Of a DNA stretch of 64,000 bases, positions 1-9,676 are shown one piece after another. Location of the stretch: NCBI GenBank assembly GCA_028706255.1, contig JAQWBS010000002.1:1-64000 (forward strand), read 5' to 3'. Each line of letters begins with the position of its first letter. The first letter of the stretch is position 1. The position numbers were made by a program, and so were the translations under genes. Below the pieces are notes generated by a model. That model was not told the DNA's origin. It saw only the letters and a program-made list of their open reading frames with translations, and did no database searches. Source of the stretch: Alphaproteobacteria bacterium. Its GTDB lineage: Bacteria > Pseudomonadota > Alphaproteobacteria > RF32 > CAG-239.

Positions 1-265
1 AAACTTTAGTTTCATCATTACTAAAATTTAAGAAACGACGATAATGAAACAATCCGACAATATCTGCTTTAACATTCTTCCAAATCCAATATGTTGCGGT
101 TAATTCGCAAAAATGAGGATTTTTTTCAGATATATTGTCTCCTGTATTATCACAAACAAAACCTAAATCCTGGCTTGATAAAGCTTTTCCGACATGAATA
201 GGAACTATTATTTCACTATCAATTTGTTGATAAGGCTTATGAAAGCAAGAATATATTTGCATCAT
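1..265 (-). CDS. DUF4422 capsular polysaccharide glycosyltransferase, N-terminal part (runs off window)
   Basis: Manual minus-strand translation MMQIYSCFHKPYQQIDSEIIVPIHVGKALSSQDLGFVCDNTGDNISEKNPHFCELTATYWIWKNVKADIVGLFHYRRF; ELTAxYWxWKN and HYRR motifs typical of DUF4422; SD (aaaggagg) upstream; absent from the ORF track because it is partial. Confidence 0.85.
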   Translation of the reverse strand, partial: MMQIYSCFHKPYQQIDSEIIVPIHVGKALSSQDLGFVCDNTGDNISEKNPHFCELTATYWIWKNVKADIVGLFHYRRFLNFSNDETKV

Positions 266-972
266 TGCTTTCCTCCTTTAATCAGTTTCTTATAAATCCA
301 ATATCTTGTCAGTTTATGACCTCGCCAAGAAATCAAACCTTTGTTATTCAAATCCACTAATTCCTTAGTAAATTCAGCAAACATCAAAGGTTTGTTTGTG
401 GCATCAGAGCGATTGCATCTGCCTAATTGTTGTTTCAAAATGTTCGGAATGAAGTTACGTTTTAAAAAGGCTAACCGAGACATCCCCGATAGAAGTTTAT
501 TTTTGATTTCCTCTTCTTTACCATTCCAACAATACCTTTTGTTCCTAAAGCCAAAATCACGGCCAAGTTTAAAACCTTGAGCTCTTTTATCATCTAAGGC
601 TTTTCTGGTAATAACTGAAACCATAGAATTTCTGATATCTATAGAGAGTTTAATCCCTTTGATAAGCTACTCGGTTTCTTCTGAAGGTTCAAATTTAAGA
701 TTTTCTTTGATGGTTACTAAGGTAAACCCATCAAAAACCATGGACTCTATATTTTCAGTAATTATTGCTAATTTGTTTCCCAGGCAGGCGATATTGGCAA
801 CAATTATAGTGTGTTCTTTGGAATTGATATTATTTTTAATGTTTTTTATATCAGGTTCAGTCAAAAATATATCTATAGGGCAAGCATTATCTCGAGCATA
901 TTGATTTATAATATCTCGCTGAGACTCTATGCTTATGTTTTTATGACTATTATCTAAGTACCCAATAATCAC
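262..972 (-). pseudogene. Serine recombinase (Mpi/resolvase-like) with in-frame TAG; catalytic arginines not conserved
   Basis: ORFs 667-972 and 262-624 are in the same frame; reading through a TAG at 667-669 gives N-terminal resolvase-like (MIIGYLDNSHKN.IESQRDII) plus C-terminal HTH-like (GKEEEIKNKLLSGMSRLAFLKRNF). Confidence 0.8.
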
Positions 973-1009
973 AATATTTCCCTCTCAATAGCACGCAAAA
1001 TATTCGTAT

Positions 1010-1151
1010 ACCACCGTCTATTTGTCATAGTAAAATTGGCAAAAAAACTGTGCCGATATTCTTATCTTGAACCGCATTATAAACAAACAAATCTAATAGT
1101 TGCAAGCCTTTTTTATGAATTAACCACCTTTTCTATCAGATAGACGGTGGT
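1010..1151. promoter_or_regulatory. Inverted-repeat-bounded segment with leftward sigma70-like promoter (putative invertible promoter)
   Basis: Perfect 12-bp IR ACCACCGTCTAT (1010-1021) / ATAGACGGTGGT (1140-1151); minus-strand -35 TTGCAA (1100-1105), 18-nt spacer, -10 TATAAT (1076-1081). Confidence 0.65.
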
Positions 1152-1239
1152 TTTTGTATATCGTTTATTTGTTGCAACTGTTTTTACAGGATTTTTGATA
1201 GTTCTTATAATCAGGATTAATGATTATAAGGATTTTTTT

Positions 1240-1674
1240 ATGTACTACGCATATATCAGGGTCAGCACCGACCACCAAAATGTTGAAAATCAAAAACATG
1301 AGATTTTAAGTTACAGCCGGAAATACAATATTCAGATTGACAAATGGATTGAGGAAACCATTTCTTCACGTAAACCGCTAACGGAACGGAAGCTTGGAAA
1401 ATTGCTTAAAAAGCTCAAAAAAGGCGATATTTTAATAGCAACAGAATTATCCCGATTGGGGCGCAATCTGCTTGAAGTGATGGGAATCTTACAAAATTGT
1501 TTAGAAAAAGACTGTCAAATCTGGACATTGAAAGAAAATTACCGTTTAGGCGCAGATATACAAAGCAAGGTGCTGGCTTTTGCTTTTAGTCTGGCAAGCG
1601 AGATTGAGCGCCAGCTAATCTCGGAAAGAACAAAAAATTCATTGCAACGCCTAGAAACAGCAAATCCAAAATAA
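1240..1674 (+). pseudogene. Mpi-family DNA invertase catalytic domain, C-terminal HTH missing
   Basis: MYYAYIRVSTDHQNVENQKHEIL...ATELSRLGRNLLEV...SKVLAFAFSLASEIERQLISERTKNSLQRLETANPK*; the family normally continues ~50 aa into a DNA-binding domain. Confidence 0.8.
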
Positions 1675-1701
1675 GTGAAAAAAGTGAGCAAGACATAACT
1701 T

Positions 1702-2625
1702 ATTGCCGCTTGCCTTTATGCCACTGCAAATAATTATGGACTTTTAGTTCTCGCTAGCATTTTTTATGGCATCTATAATGCGTTGATGAGTGGGAATAAT
1801 GAAGCTCTGATTTATGACACCCTCAAAGAAAATGGGAAAGAGAAAAAATATCATAAAGTTTTAGGAAAAAATCGTGGATTTAAAAGTTTAGCCTTTGGCA
1901 TTTCCGCCCTTGTTGGTGCAGGAATTGTTTGGCTATTTAGTATTCAAGAAACTTTCTATGTTGTTATCCTTGTGAGTCTTTTGATGATTGTTATCTCTCT
2001 ACGCTTAAATGAACCAAAAATTCATACTGGAGAAATTAGCGACAATCCTTTTGCACATTTTGGAAAATCTATCAAAAATGTTTGGAAAAATAAACGCCTG
2101 CGTTATCTCACACTTGCAACTGGTTTGGATTATGGAATTGGTATGGCCGCCTATGATTTCGTAAATGTATTTTTCAATCGCTTTGTGCCGACTTGGGTTC
2201 TTGGTGCTTTGAGAACTTTTGCTTCTTTCTTAGGTGCATTAGGAAATTTTTTATCTCACAGAATCTCAATCAGTTTTGGTTATACAAAAACTGTGTTAGG
2301 ATTTATTGGATTAAATTATGTGATAAACATTGTCTCAGTTTTAACAAACTCAGTCGTTTCTCCTTTTATTAAGGCTTTTGACAATTTGACTTATTGCATT
2401 GCTGAACCTGCACAAAACACACTTATGCAAAAAGAATTCACAGACAAGCAACGTGCCACGATGGGCTCTGTGGTTTCTCTATTTAGAAGTTTTGTTTATG
2501 GCATATGTTCTTTGTTCGTTGGACTAATGGCTGACATTTTCTCGGAATATACTTCCTTGATGATTATGTATATTGCTTTTTTCTTCCTCTTACCGATTTA
2601 CTATAAGGGACTTAAGGCAAAATAA
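1702..2625 (+). pseudogene. MFS transporter, 5'-truncated
   Basis: Frame is open upstream of ATG 1783 to the TAA just before ~1702 (LIAACLYATANNYGLLVLASIFYGIYNALMSGNNEALIYD...); N-terminal helices missing. Confidence 0.75.
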
Positions 2626-2647
2626 TTATTCTTTGCCTTTTCTTCAG

Positions 2648-2692
2648 ACAACAAAAAAAGAGTTCAAGACGAAAGCCTGAACCCTTTTTTTT
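2648..2692. terminator. Rho-independent terminator (bidirectional)
   Basis: gttcaagacgaaagcctgaac hairpin flanked by A and T runs. Confidence 0.6.
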
Positions 2693-2702
2693 ATTTTTAC
2701 TC

Positions 2703-2930
2703 TTATTTTTCTTCTTTTTTGAAGAAGATTTTTCTGTATAGAAGCAGTCCCATGAGGAACTTTCCAATACCAATACCTAACGACGTCGCCAAAGACAACA
2801 TCAATAAACTGATGTAATCTCCTTCGCAACTATAAAAATTCATTACAATTGCGATGAAGAAACAAACAACAGCAAGAATCAAAGATTCTAAGAGAATGTC
2901 TTTCAATGTGTCTTTTTTTAAGTTTGTCAT
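2703..2930 (-). CDS. Small two-TM membrane protein, unknown
   Basis: 75-aa ORF with two hydrophobic segments and terminator downstream. Confidence 0.55.
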   Translation of the reverse strand: MTNLKKDTLKDILLESLILAVVCFFIAIVMNFYSCEGDYISLLMLSLATSLGIGIGKFLMGLLLYRKIFFKKEEK

Positions 2931-3047
2931 AATTATATATTTTAATTGATTGTGGACATAATAAATACTTTTAGTAGAATCAATGTAGCATATTTTTTAT
3001 ATTTTGACAATTATTTTTATCTGAAAAAAAATAAAATTTTTCACAAA

Positions 3048-3080
3048 AAAAAATCCCCGGTTTTTCAACAGGGGATTTTT
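3048..3080 (-). terminator. Terminator of cold-shock gene
   Basis: atccccggtttttcaacaggggat hairpin with T/A runs. Confidence 0.7.
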
Positions 3081-3096
3081 CAAACGTCTAAATCAA

Positions 3097-3300
3097 TTAG
3101 ATTTTTTTAAGATTAGTAGCTGAAGTTTTACCTTTTTCAGTTGCCAATTCGTAAGAAATTTTATCATTTTCGTTCAAAGATCTCATACCTGCTTTTTCAA
3201 CTGCTGAAATATGAACGAACACATCTGCGCCACCGTTTTCAGGAGTGATGAAACCAAAACCTTTTGTAGGGTTGAACCATTTAACTGTACCATTTGCCAT
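3097..3300 (-). CDS. Cold-shock protein, CspA family
   Basis: MANGTVKWFNPTKGFGFITPENGGADVFVHISAVEKAG: KGFGFI and VFVHIS RNA-binding motifs. Confidence 0.97.
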   Translation of the reverse strand: MANGTVKWFNPTKGFGFITPENGGADVFVHISAVEKAGMRSLNENDKISYELATEKGKTSATNLKKI

Positions 3301-3634
3301 TTTATTTATCCTTATTAAAAAACAATTGAGGTAATTTGAGCCCCAAGGCTCTCTGTATCATAACTATCGATGTGGAGATTATTCTTTAACAGGATATTAA
3401 AATATTCTTTAGTAAAAAAATCGTCTTGTATCATAAAATTAAGATATGTTTAATATATGTACATATTTTTTATTAAAAGGCAAGTGTTTTCTTTAAATAT
3501 TTTATCTTTAATATAAAATAAAATAACAATCATTATCAAATCTTGCTTTTTTAGTGTACAAGTCCTATTTATGAATGAAGAAAAAAATCATTTATGTTTA
3601 TACTCTCTACAAAACCAAACGAAAGAGATTGAAA

Positions 3635-4807
3635 ATGGATTATGCAAAAAAAGCTCTTGAAGCCCACAAAAAATGGCGAGGCAAATTCTCTATTACCCCT
3701 AAAATGGAAATTAAAACAAGAGATGACCTTTCTTTAGCTTACACCCCAGGGGTTGCTGAGCCTTGCCTTGAAATTCAGAAGAATCCTGATTTGAGCTATG
3801 ATTTGACAGGTCGCTGGAACACAGTGGCGATTGTTTCTGATGGAACAGCTGTGCTTGGGCTTGGGGATATTGGACCTGAAGCAAGTATGCCAGTGATGGA
3901 AGGCAAAGCCATTTTGTTCAAATCTTTTGGCGACATTGATGCTATTCCACTTTGCATTAAATCTAAAACAGTTGATGACATTGTCAACACGATTGCATTG
4001 CTTGAGGGAAGTTTTGGCGGGGTGAATTTAGAAGACATCTCCGCTCCTCGTTGTTTTAAAATTGAAAGAAAACTCAAAGAAAGATGTTCTATTCCAATTT
4101 TTCATGATGACCAACATGGTACGGCGGTTGTGACGCTTGCCGCCATGATTAATGCCCTCAAATTTGCAAAAAAAAACATTCATCAAATTAAAGTTGTTCT
4201 TAGTGGGGCTGGTGCGGCAGGCGTGGCAATTACCAAGTTGCTCATTGCCAACGGCTTAGAAAATGTGGTGATGTGTGACAGTCAAGGCGCAATTTATGAA
4301 GGCAGAGAAAAGCTTAATCCTGAAAAAGAAGAAATTGCGACAATTTCAAACAAAGAAAAACACAAAGGCACTTTGCAAGATGTGATTAAAGAGGCAGACG
4401 TGTTTATTGGCGTTTCTAAACCGAATCTTTTAACCTCTGAGATGGTTCAATCAATGGCGAAAGACCCAATCATTTTTGCAATGGCAAATCCGACCCCTGA
4501 AATTATGCCTGATGTTGCCAAAGAAGCAGGCGCAATTATTGTTGGCACAGGTCGAAGCGATTTTCCGAATCAAATTAATAATGTGCTTGCTTTCCCAGGG
4601 ATTTTTAGAGGGGCTTTAGATGTGAGAGCAAGTGACATCAATGACGAAATGAAAGTTGCCGCCGCTTATGCAATTGCTAATCTTGTTTCAGGCGAAGAAC
4701 TGGCTGCCGACTATATTATCCCGTCAATTTTTGACCCAAGAATTAAGAACGCTGTTTCAAACGCCGTTGCCAAAGCCGCTCGAAAAACAGGAGTTGCAAG
4801 AATTTAG
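3635..4807 (+). CDS. NAD(P)-dependent malic enzyme, short form
   Basis: SLAYTPGVAEPCLEI, FHDDQHGTAVV, LSGAGAAGVA motifs; ATG at 3635 preferred over 3575. Confidence 0.95.
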   Translation: MDYAKKALEAHKKWRGKFSITPKMEIKTRDDLSLAYTPGVAEPCLEIQKNPDLSYDLTGRWNTVAIVSDGTAVLGLGDIGPEASMPVMEGKAILFKSFGDIDAIPLCIKSKTVDDIVNTIALLEGSFGGVNLEDISAPRCFKIERKLKERCSIPIFHDDQHGTAVVTLAAMINALKFAKKNIHQIKVVLSGAGAAGVAITKLLIANGLENVVMCDSQGAIYEGREKLNPEKEEIATISNKEKHKGTLQDVIKEADVFIGVSKPNLLTSEMVQSMAKDPIIFAMANPTPEIMPDVAKEAGAIIVGTGRSDFPNQINNVLAFPGIFRGALDVRASDINDEMKVAAAYAIANLVSGEELAADYIIPSIFDPRIKNAVSNAVAKAARKTGVARI

Positions 4808-4856
4808 AAAAACATATAATCTTTGAAAATCAATTATATGTTTTGGGAATTTTTAG

Positions 4857-5597
4857 ATGCCTTTACAACCTCAGAAAAATCAGTTTCAAGATATGTTGAA
4901 AATGATTTATGCTAACCAATTAGCACAATTACTACATCCTAAAACCTTTGGAAAATATAAAAACGCTTTTCAGGGAAAAACAGTTGTTCTCGTGGCACCA
5001 GGGGTGAGCTTAAAAAGTTTTGTTCCCATTGAAAATGCGATTTATGTTGGCGTTAATGGCGCAATTAGAAATGAAAAGATTATCTTTGACTATTTCTTTG
5101 TTCATGATTTTTCTGGACAAACCAAAACTTATATTGAACTGCTTGATAATCCTAAAATTAAAAAATTTTATGGAATTCCACTCTTTTCACCAAACCCTGA
5201 TATTATGATTCCGGAATCTGTTGCCATTCGTCATCAGGCAGAAAGATATTATGTTTGCCTAAGATCAGAAAATTTACTGAAATCGTTTAACCCAATTGAT
5301 TCTGCACAATTTCCTCTTGATATAACAAACCATGCTTTAATCGGGTGCAAAAGTATTGTTTTTACTGCAATGCAATTTATTTTGTTTTGCAATCCAAAAA
5401 CTATCTATCTGGTTGGATGTGACTGTGATATAAATGGTTATTTTGATGGCGAGAAGAACTTATTAAATATTGAATCTGTTTTAAATTCATGGCAGCAACT
5501 GAAAAAATTTGCTGAAAGCAACTATCCCGAAACAGAAATATTTTCTATTAACCCCGTTGGTTTAACCGGTTTGTTTCCCCAATATATTCAAATATAA
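4857..5597 (+). CDS. DUF115/MptE-like (6-hydroxymethylpterin pyrophosphokinase-like) family protein
   Basis: KTVVLVAPGVSLKSF...YVGVNGAI..FDYFFVHD...IYLVGCDCDINGYF. Confidence 0.6.
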   Translation: MPLQPQKNQFQDMLKMIYANQLAQLLHPKTFGKYKNAFQGKTVVLVAPGVSLKSFVPIENAIYVGVNGAIRNEKIIFDYFFVHDFSGQTKTYIELLDNPKIKKFYGIPLFSPNPDIMIPESVAIRHQAERYYVCLRSENLLKSFNPIDSAQFPLDITNHALIGCKSIVFTAMQFILFCNPKTIYLVGCDCDINGYFDGEKNLLNIESVLNSWQQLKKFAESNYPETEIFSINPVGLTGLFPQYIQI

Positions 5598-5615
5598 CCA
5601 AGGGGAACAATCTAT

Positions 5616-6266
5616 TTATTTGAACATCTCTAATGCTTGTTCAATGCTCGGAAAAGTGAAATCGCAAAATGCTTTATCCCCTTGCTCTTCAGAGATAAGA
5701 ATGGTCATCATCCCATATTTTTTTGCAACTGCTAAATTTTTAGAACTATCTTCAAAAAAAGCACTTTCAAGCGGATTTATTTTTGTTTTCTCAAAAAAAG
5801 AATTAAAAGATTTTTCACTTGGTTTAAAATGAAATTCCGCATCAAAACAAGTGAATTTTTGATCAAATAAGTTTTCAACTTCAAGTCTTTGGAGAACTTT
5901 GTTCATGTGTCGATAATCTGCATCCGTATAAATAATTTTTTTGTGCGGAAGCACTGTCAAAAACTCTTTTAATTTATGATTGGTTTTAATTGAAGAAACA
6001 TCATTTTCACAAACATACGCCATAAAAGAATCCCAATCAAAATTTTTATGTCTCCTGAGCAGCTCATCTCCATGTGTCTTATAATCATCTATCGAAATAT
6101 GAGAGATTCCAAATTCATCTTTTTTGTCTGTTCTAAAAACGTCAAAAAGTCTTTCCCAACCATTTTTACATATTCCCAAGTTTTTAGGATATAAGGTATC
6201 GTCCATATCAAAGATTAGATTTTTTATATTTTTGAAACAATTTTCTTTCATATCACTCTCTATCAT
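5616..6266 (-). CDS. HAD-family pyrimidine 5'-nucleotidase-like hydrolase
   Basis: LIFDMDDTLYP, IIYTDADYRHM, FFEDSSKNL HAD motifs. Confidence 0.85.
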   Translation of the reverse strand: MIESDMKENCFKNIKNLIFDMDDTLYPKNLGICKNGWERLFDVFRTDKKDEFGISHISIDDYKTHGDELLRRHKNFDWDSFMAYVCENDVSSIKTNHKLKEFLTVLPHKKIIYTDADYRHMNKVLQRLEVENLFDQKFTCFDAEFHFKPSEKSFNSFFEKTKINPLESAFFEDSSKNLAVAKKYGMMTILISEEQGDKAFCDFTFPSIEQALEMFK

Positions 6267-6344
6267 ATTCTCTTAAAAAGAGATAATATCTTTGAGCTTT
6301 AGACAAGTAAAAGATTTTGTTTTTAAAGATGGAAAGAAGAAATT

Positions 6345-6430
6345 TGGTGCGATTAGGGAGACTTGAACTCCCATCGGATTGCTCCGACTAGTACCTGAAA
6401 CTAGCGCGTCTACCATTTCGCCATAATCGC
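6345..6430 (-). tRNA. tRNA-Leu (CAG), CCA encoded
   Basis: Revcomp GCGATTATGGCGAAATGGTAGACGCGCTAGTTTCAGGTACTAG...GGGAGTTCAAGTCTCCCTAATCGCACCA; class II cloverleaf, anticodon CAG. Confidence 0.95.
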
Positions 6431-6594
6431 AGAATATGTCCTTTTTATATAGCGATATTTTATATTCTGCAACGATAAATTTATTTATAATGAAATCTTT
6501 TCTTGTCTGTGGCATACTAGCCTCATCGTTGAATTATTCGAATAAAAGATTATGTGAAAACGATGTTTTAATTAATAATCATGGAGGTATCATT

Positions 6595-7674
6595 ATGGAT
6601 CGTAAAATTAGAGCCGCTCAATATGGTTGCGGAAAAATGAGTCGTTACTTAATGCGTTATATGTTGGAAAATGGCATTGAAATTGTTGCCGCTTTCGACC
6701 TAAATCCTAAAGTTATCGGAAAAGACATCGGCGAACTGCTTGACGGAAAGAAAAAAGGCGTGACCATTTCTGACGCCAAAGATGCGGATAAAGTTTTATC
6801 AACCCTCAAACCTGATGTTTGCGTGGTGGCAACCATGAGTACGATTACTGATATTTATGATGCCTTCAAAGTCTGTGCGAAAAATGGGGTGAATGCCATT
6901 TCAACTGCGGAAGAAGCTATTTATCCTTGGAACTCTTCTCCAAAACTAACTTCCGAACTTGATGCTTTGGCAAAGAAAAATAATGCGACCCTTTCTGGAA
7001 GTGGTTATCCTGATATGTTCTGGGGCGTTTTGATTGAAACACTTGCTGGCTCAATGCACAAACTTACAAAAATTAAAGGCAGCAGTAGTTATAATGTTGA
7101 AGATTATGGCATTGCTTTGGCACAAGGTCATGGAGCTGGGCTTTCAACAAGTGAATTTGAACATGAAATTGGCAAATATAATAAGCTCTCTTCTGCCGAA
7201 CAGAAAAAATTGGTCGAAAGTGGCGAATATGTGCCAAGTTATATGTGGAATCAAAATGGTTGGCTATGTAGCAAACTTGGGCTTACACCAATTTCTCAAG
7301 TGCAAAAATGTGTGCCGACAACGCATAAATCTGACCTTCATTCCACAACCCTTAATGCTACCATTAAAGCAGGGCAACCAACAGGAATGTCTGCGGTTGT
7401 GGTCACGGAAACCAAGGAAGGCATCACGCTTGAAACAGAATGTGTTGGAAAAGTTTATGCTCCTGATGAATTTGACCGTAATGACTGGACATTTTACGGT
7501 GAACCTGAAACAACAATTAACGTGAACCGTCCAGCAACGGTGGAACTCACTTGTGCAAACCTTGTTAACCGAATTCCAGCATTAATTATGGCTGAGGCAG
7601 GATATGTGACAACTGAGAAATTCTCAAATAATGTTTATCCTGTGAAATCGCTTAATCATTACGTTAAAAAATAA
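6595..7674 (+). CDS. Dihydrodipicolinate-reductase-fold dehydrogenase resembling 2,4-diaminopentanoate dehydrogenase
   Basis: RAAQYGCGKMSRYLMRYMLENGIEIVAAFD; SGSGYPDMFWG; GGAGGT RBS before ATG 6595. Confidence 0.6.
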   Translation: MDRKIRAAQYGCGKMSRYLMRYMLENGIEIVAAFDLNPKVIGKDIGELLDGKKKGVTISDAKDADKVLSTLKPDVCVVATMSTITDIYDAFKVCAKNGVNAISTAEEAIYPWNSSPKLTSELDALAKKNNATLSGSGYPDMFWGVLIETLAGSMHKLTKIKGSSSYNVEDYGIALAQGHGAGLSTSEFEHEIGKYNKLSSAEQKKLVESGEYVPSYMWNQNGWLCSKLGLTPISQVQKCVPTTHKSDLHSTTLNATIKAGQPTGMSAVVVTETKEGITLETECVGKVYAPDEFDRNDWTFYGEPETTINVNRPATVELTCANLVNRIPALIMAEAGYVTTEKFSNNVYPVKSLNHYVKK

Positions 7675-7689
7675 GTTTCTTATTGCAAA

Positions 7690-7722
7690 AAAGCCCTAAA
7701 CAATGTTTAGGGCTTTTTCTTA
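7690..7722. terminator. Bidirectional terminator
   Basis: aaaaagccctaaacaatgtttagggctttttctt. Confidence 0.85.
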
Positions 7723-7734
7723 ATCTTATTGTTC

Positions 7735-9522
7735 TTAACCAACGGAAGCTTTAATTCTTCTCACGCCAGCAGAACTACTTTCTTCTTTAAGAATTTTGAA
7801 CTTGCCAATTTCAGCCGTATGTTCAACGTGTGGTCCACCGCAAACTTCCATAGAGAAATCGCCAATGGAATAAACCTTCACTTTTTCAATGTCATATTTA
7901 TTGGCAAACAAGCCGATTGCGCCTGCTTTTTGTGCTTCTTCAAAGCTCATTTCTTCCATAGAAACAGGCAAGTCACGAGAAATCACTTCATTTACTCTTT
8001 CTTCAACAATTGCCAATTCTTCCGGCGTTACTTTTCTTTCAAAAGAAAAATCGAAACGCAAACGTTCAGCGGTAATATTACTTCCTTTTTGTGCCACATG
8101 GTCACCCAAAAGGTCACGCAAAACTTTGTGCAAAATATGAGTTGTGGTGTGAAGCTTTGTTGTTTCTTCAGAACTATCCGCCAAGCCACCTTTAAATTTC
8201 TTTTCCGCACCTTTACGAGATTTTTCTTGGTGTTCAGCAAACAGTGCATCAAAGCCTTTGCTATCCACTTTCAAGCCATGTTCAAGAGCAATTTCTTCAG
8301 TAAATTCGAGTGGGAAGCCATATGTGTCATAAAGTTTGAAAGCGGTTGTGCTATCAATTACATCACCTTTTTGGAGCTTTTCAATCACTTTATTAATTTC
8401 TCTTAAGCCAACACTAATTGTGCGGTTAAACAAAAGTTCTTCTTTTTGAAGTTCGTTTAAGATGAAATCTCTTCTTTTTTCTAATTCAACGTAACTTGCT
8501 TTATATTGATTAATCACAATTTCAGCCAAAGTTGGCAAGATGAAATCTGTGATGTCAATCTTTTTCAAATTTCTAATCGTACTACGAATGAGTCTTCTTA
8601 AAACATAGCCTTGTTCCGTGTTAGAAGGAGCAATGCCATTTTCATCTCCCAAGATGAAAGTTGCAGCTCTCACATGATCGGCAATACGACGGAAAGTGAT
8701 GATATCGTCTTCATATTTTTTGCCAGAAACTTTTTCAAGATGCTCAATCACGCCCCAGAAAAGTTCTGTTGTGTAAACATCACTAATGCCATTAATTGTG
8801 CAGAAGAGTCTTTCCAAGCCCATACCTGTATCAACATTTTTCTGAGTAAGTTTGCTGAATGTGCCGTCAGGATTTTTGTTATATTCCATAAACACATTGT
8901 TCCAAATTTCAGTATATCTGCCACAATTACAAGCAGGTCCGCATTCATCGGAACATTTTGGCTTGCTTTGGTCAATGATGAAAATTTCGGTGTCTGGTCC
9001 GCAAGGTCCAGTTAAGCCAGCTGGTCCCCACCAGTTTTCTGATTTACCATAGAAAAAGAGTTGGTCATCTGTGAAGCCAAGTGATTTCCATGTTTCATAT
9101 GTTTCCATATCTTTTGGCACGCCGTCTTCACCAATAAAAATGGTTGCTGCCAAATTTTTAGGGTCAATTTTGAAAACTTGAGTCAAAAACTCATAGCTCA
9201 TGCTGATTGATTCTTTTTTGAAATAGCTTCCCAAAGACCAGTTTCCCAACATTTCAAAAAATGTGAGGTGAGAACGGTCGCCAACTTCAGCAATATCGCC
9301 TGTGCGAATGCATTTTTGAACGTCTGTCAATTTATCTCCTGCTGGGTGTTTTGCACCGAGAAGATATGGCACAAGCGGCTGCATTCCTGCCGTTGTGAAC
9401 AAAACAGTTGGATCGTTTTCAGGAATCAAAGAGGCCGAATTGATAACCGCGTGTCCGTGACCTTTAAAAAAGTCCAAATACATCTGTTTCAATTCTTCAT
9501 AACCAATCTTAAGTTTGTTCAT
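7735..9522 (-). CDS. alaS: Alanyl-tRNA synthetase (595 aa, no C-Ala domain)
   Basis: Catalytic core (NDPTVLFTTAGMQPLVPYLLG, RSHLTFFEMLGNWS) and editing domain (TTTHILHKVLR, SMEVCGGPHVEHTAEIG); ends at ...GVRRIKASVG*. Confidence 0.95.
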   Translation of the reverse strand: MNKLKIGYEELKQMYLDFFKGHGHAVINSASLIPENDPTVLFTTAGMQPLVPYLLGAKHPAGDKLTDVQKCIRTGDIAEVGDRSHLTFFEMLGNWSLGSYFKKESISMSYEFLTQVFKIDPKNLAATIFIGEDGVPKDMETYETWKSLGFTDDQLFFYGKSENWWGPAGLTGPCGPDTEIFIIDQSKPKCSDECGPACNCGRYTEIWNNVFMEYNKNPDGTFSKLTQKNVDTGMGLERLFCTINGISDVYTTELFWGVIEHLEKVSGKKYEDDIITFRRIADHVRAATFILGDENGIAPSNTEQGYVLRRLIRSTIRNLKKIDITDFILPTLAEIVINQYKASYVELEKRRDFILNELQKEELLFNRTISVGLREINKVIEKLQKGDVIDSTTAFKLYDTYGFPLEFTEEIALEHGLKVDSKGFDALFAEHQEKSRKGAEKKFKGGLADSSEETTKLHTTTHILHKVLRDLLGDHVAQKGSNITAERLRFDFSFERKVTPEELAIVEERVNEVISRDLPVSMEEMSFEEAQKAGAIGLFANKYDIEKVKVYSIGDFSMEVCGGPHVEHTAEIGKFKILKEESSSAGVRRIKASVG

Positions 9523-9676
9523 TTAACGTTCCCTTCTTATAAAAAAAATTCCATCGATTCAAATACCATAATTCACCTTTCTTGTCAACGCCGTTTTGGG
9601 AGATTGATTGAAATTAAACAATCAGAGATTACATCATTTATAACTTATAAAATAGCTCAAAACTGGAGGAATAAGG

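Noticed and set aside
2644-2829. 61-aa minus ORF
   Set aside because: Overlaps the better-supported membrane protein ORF and the terminator hairpin.
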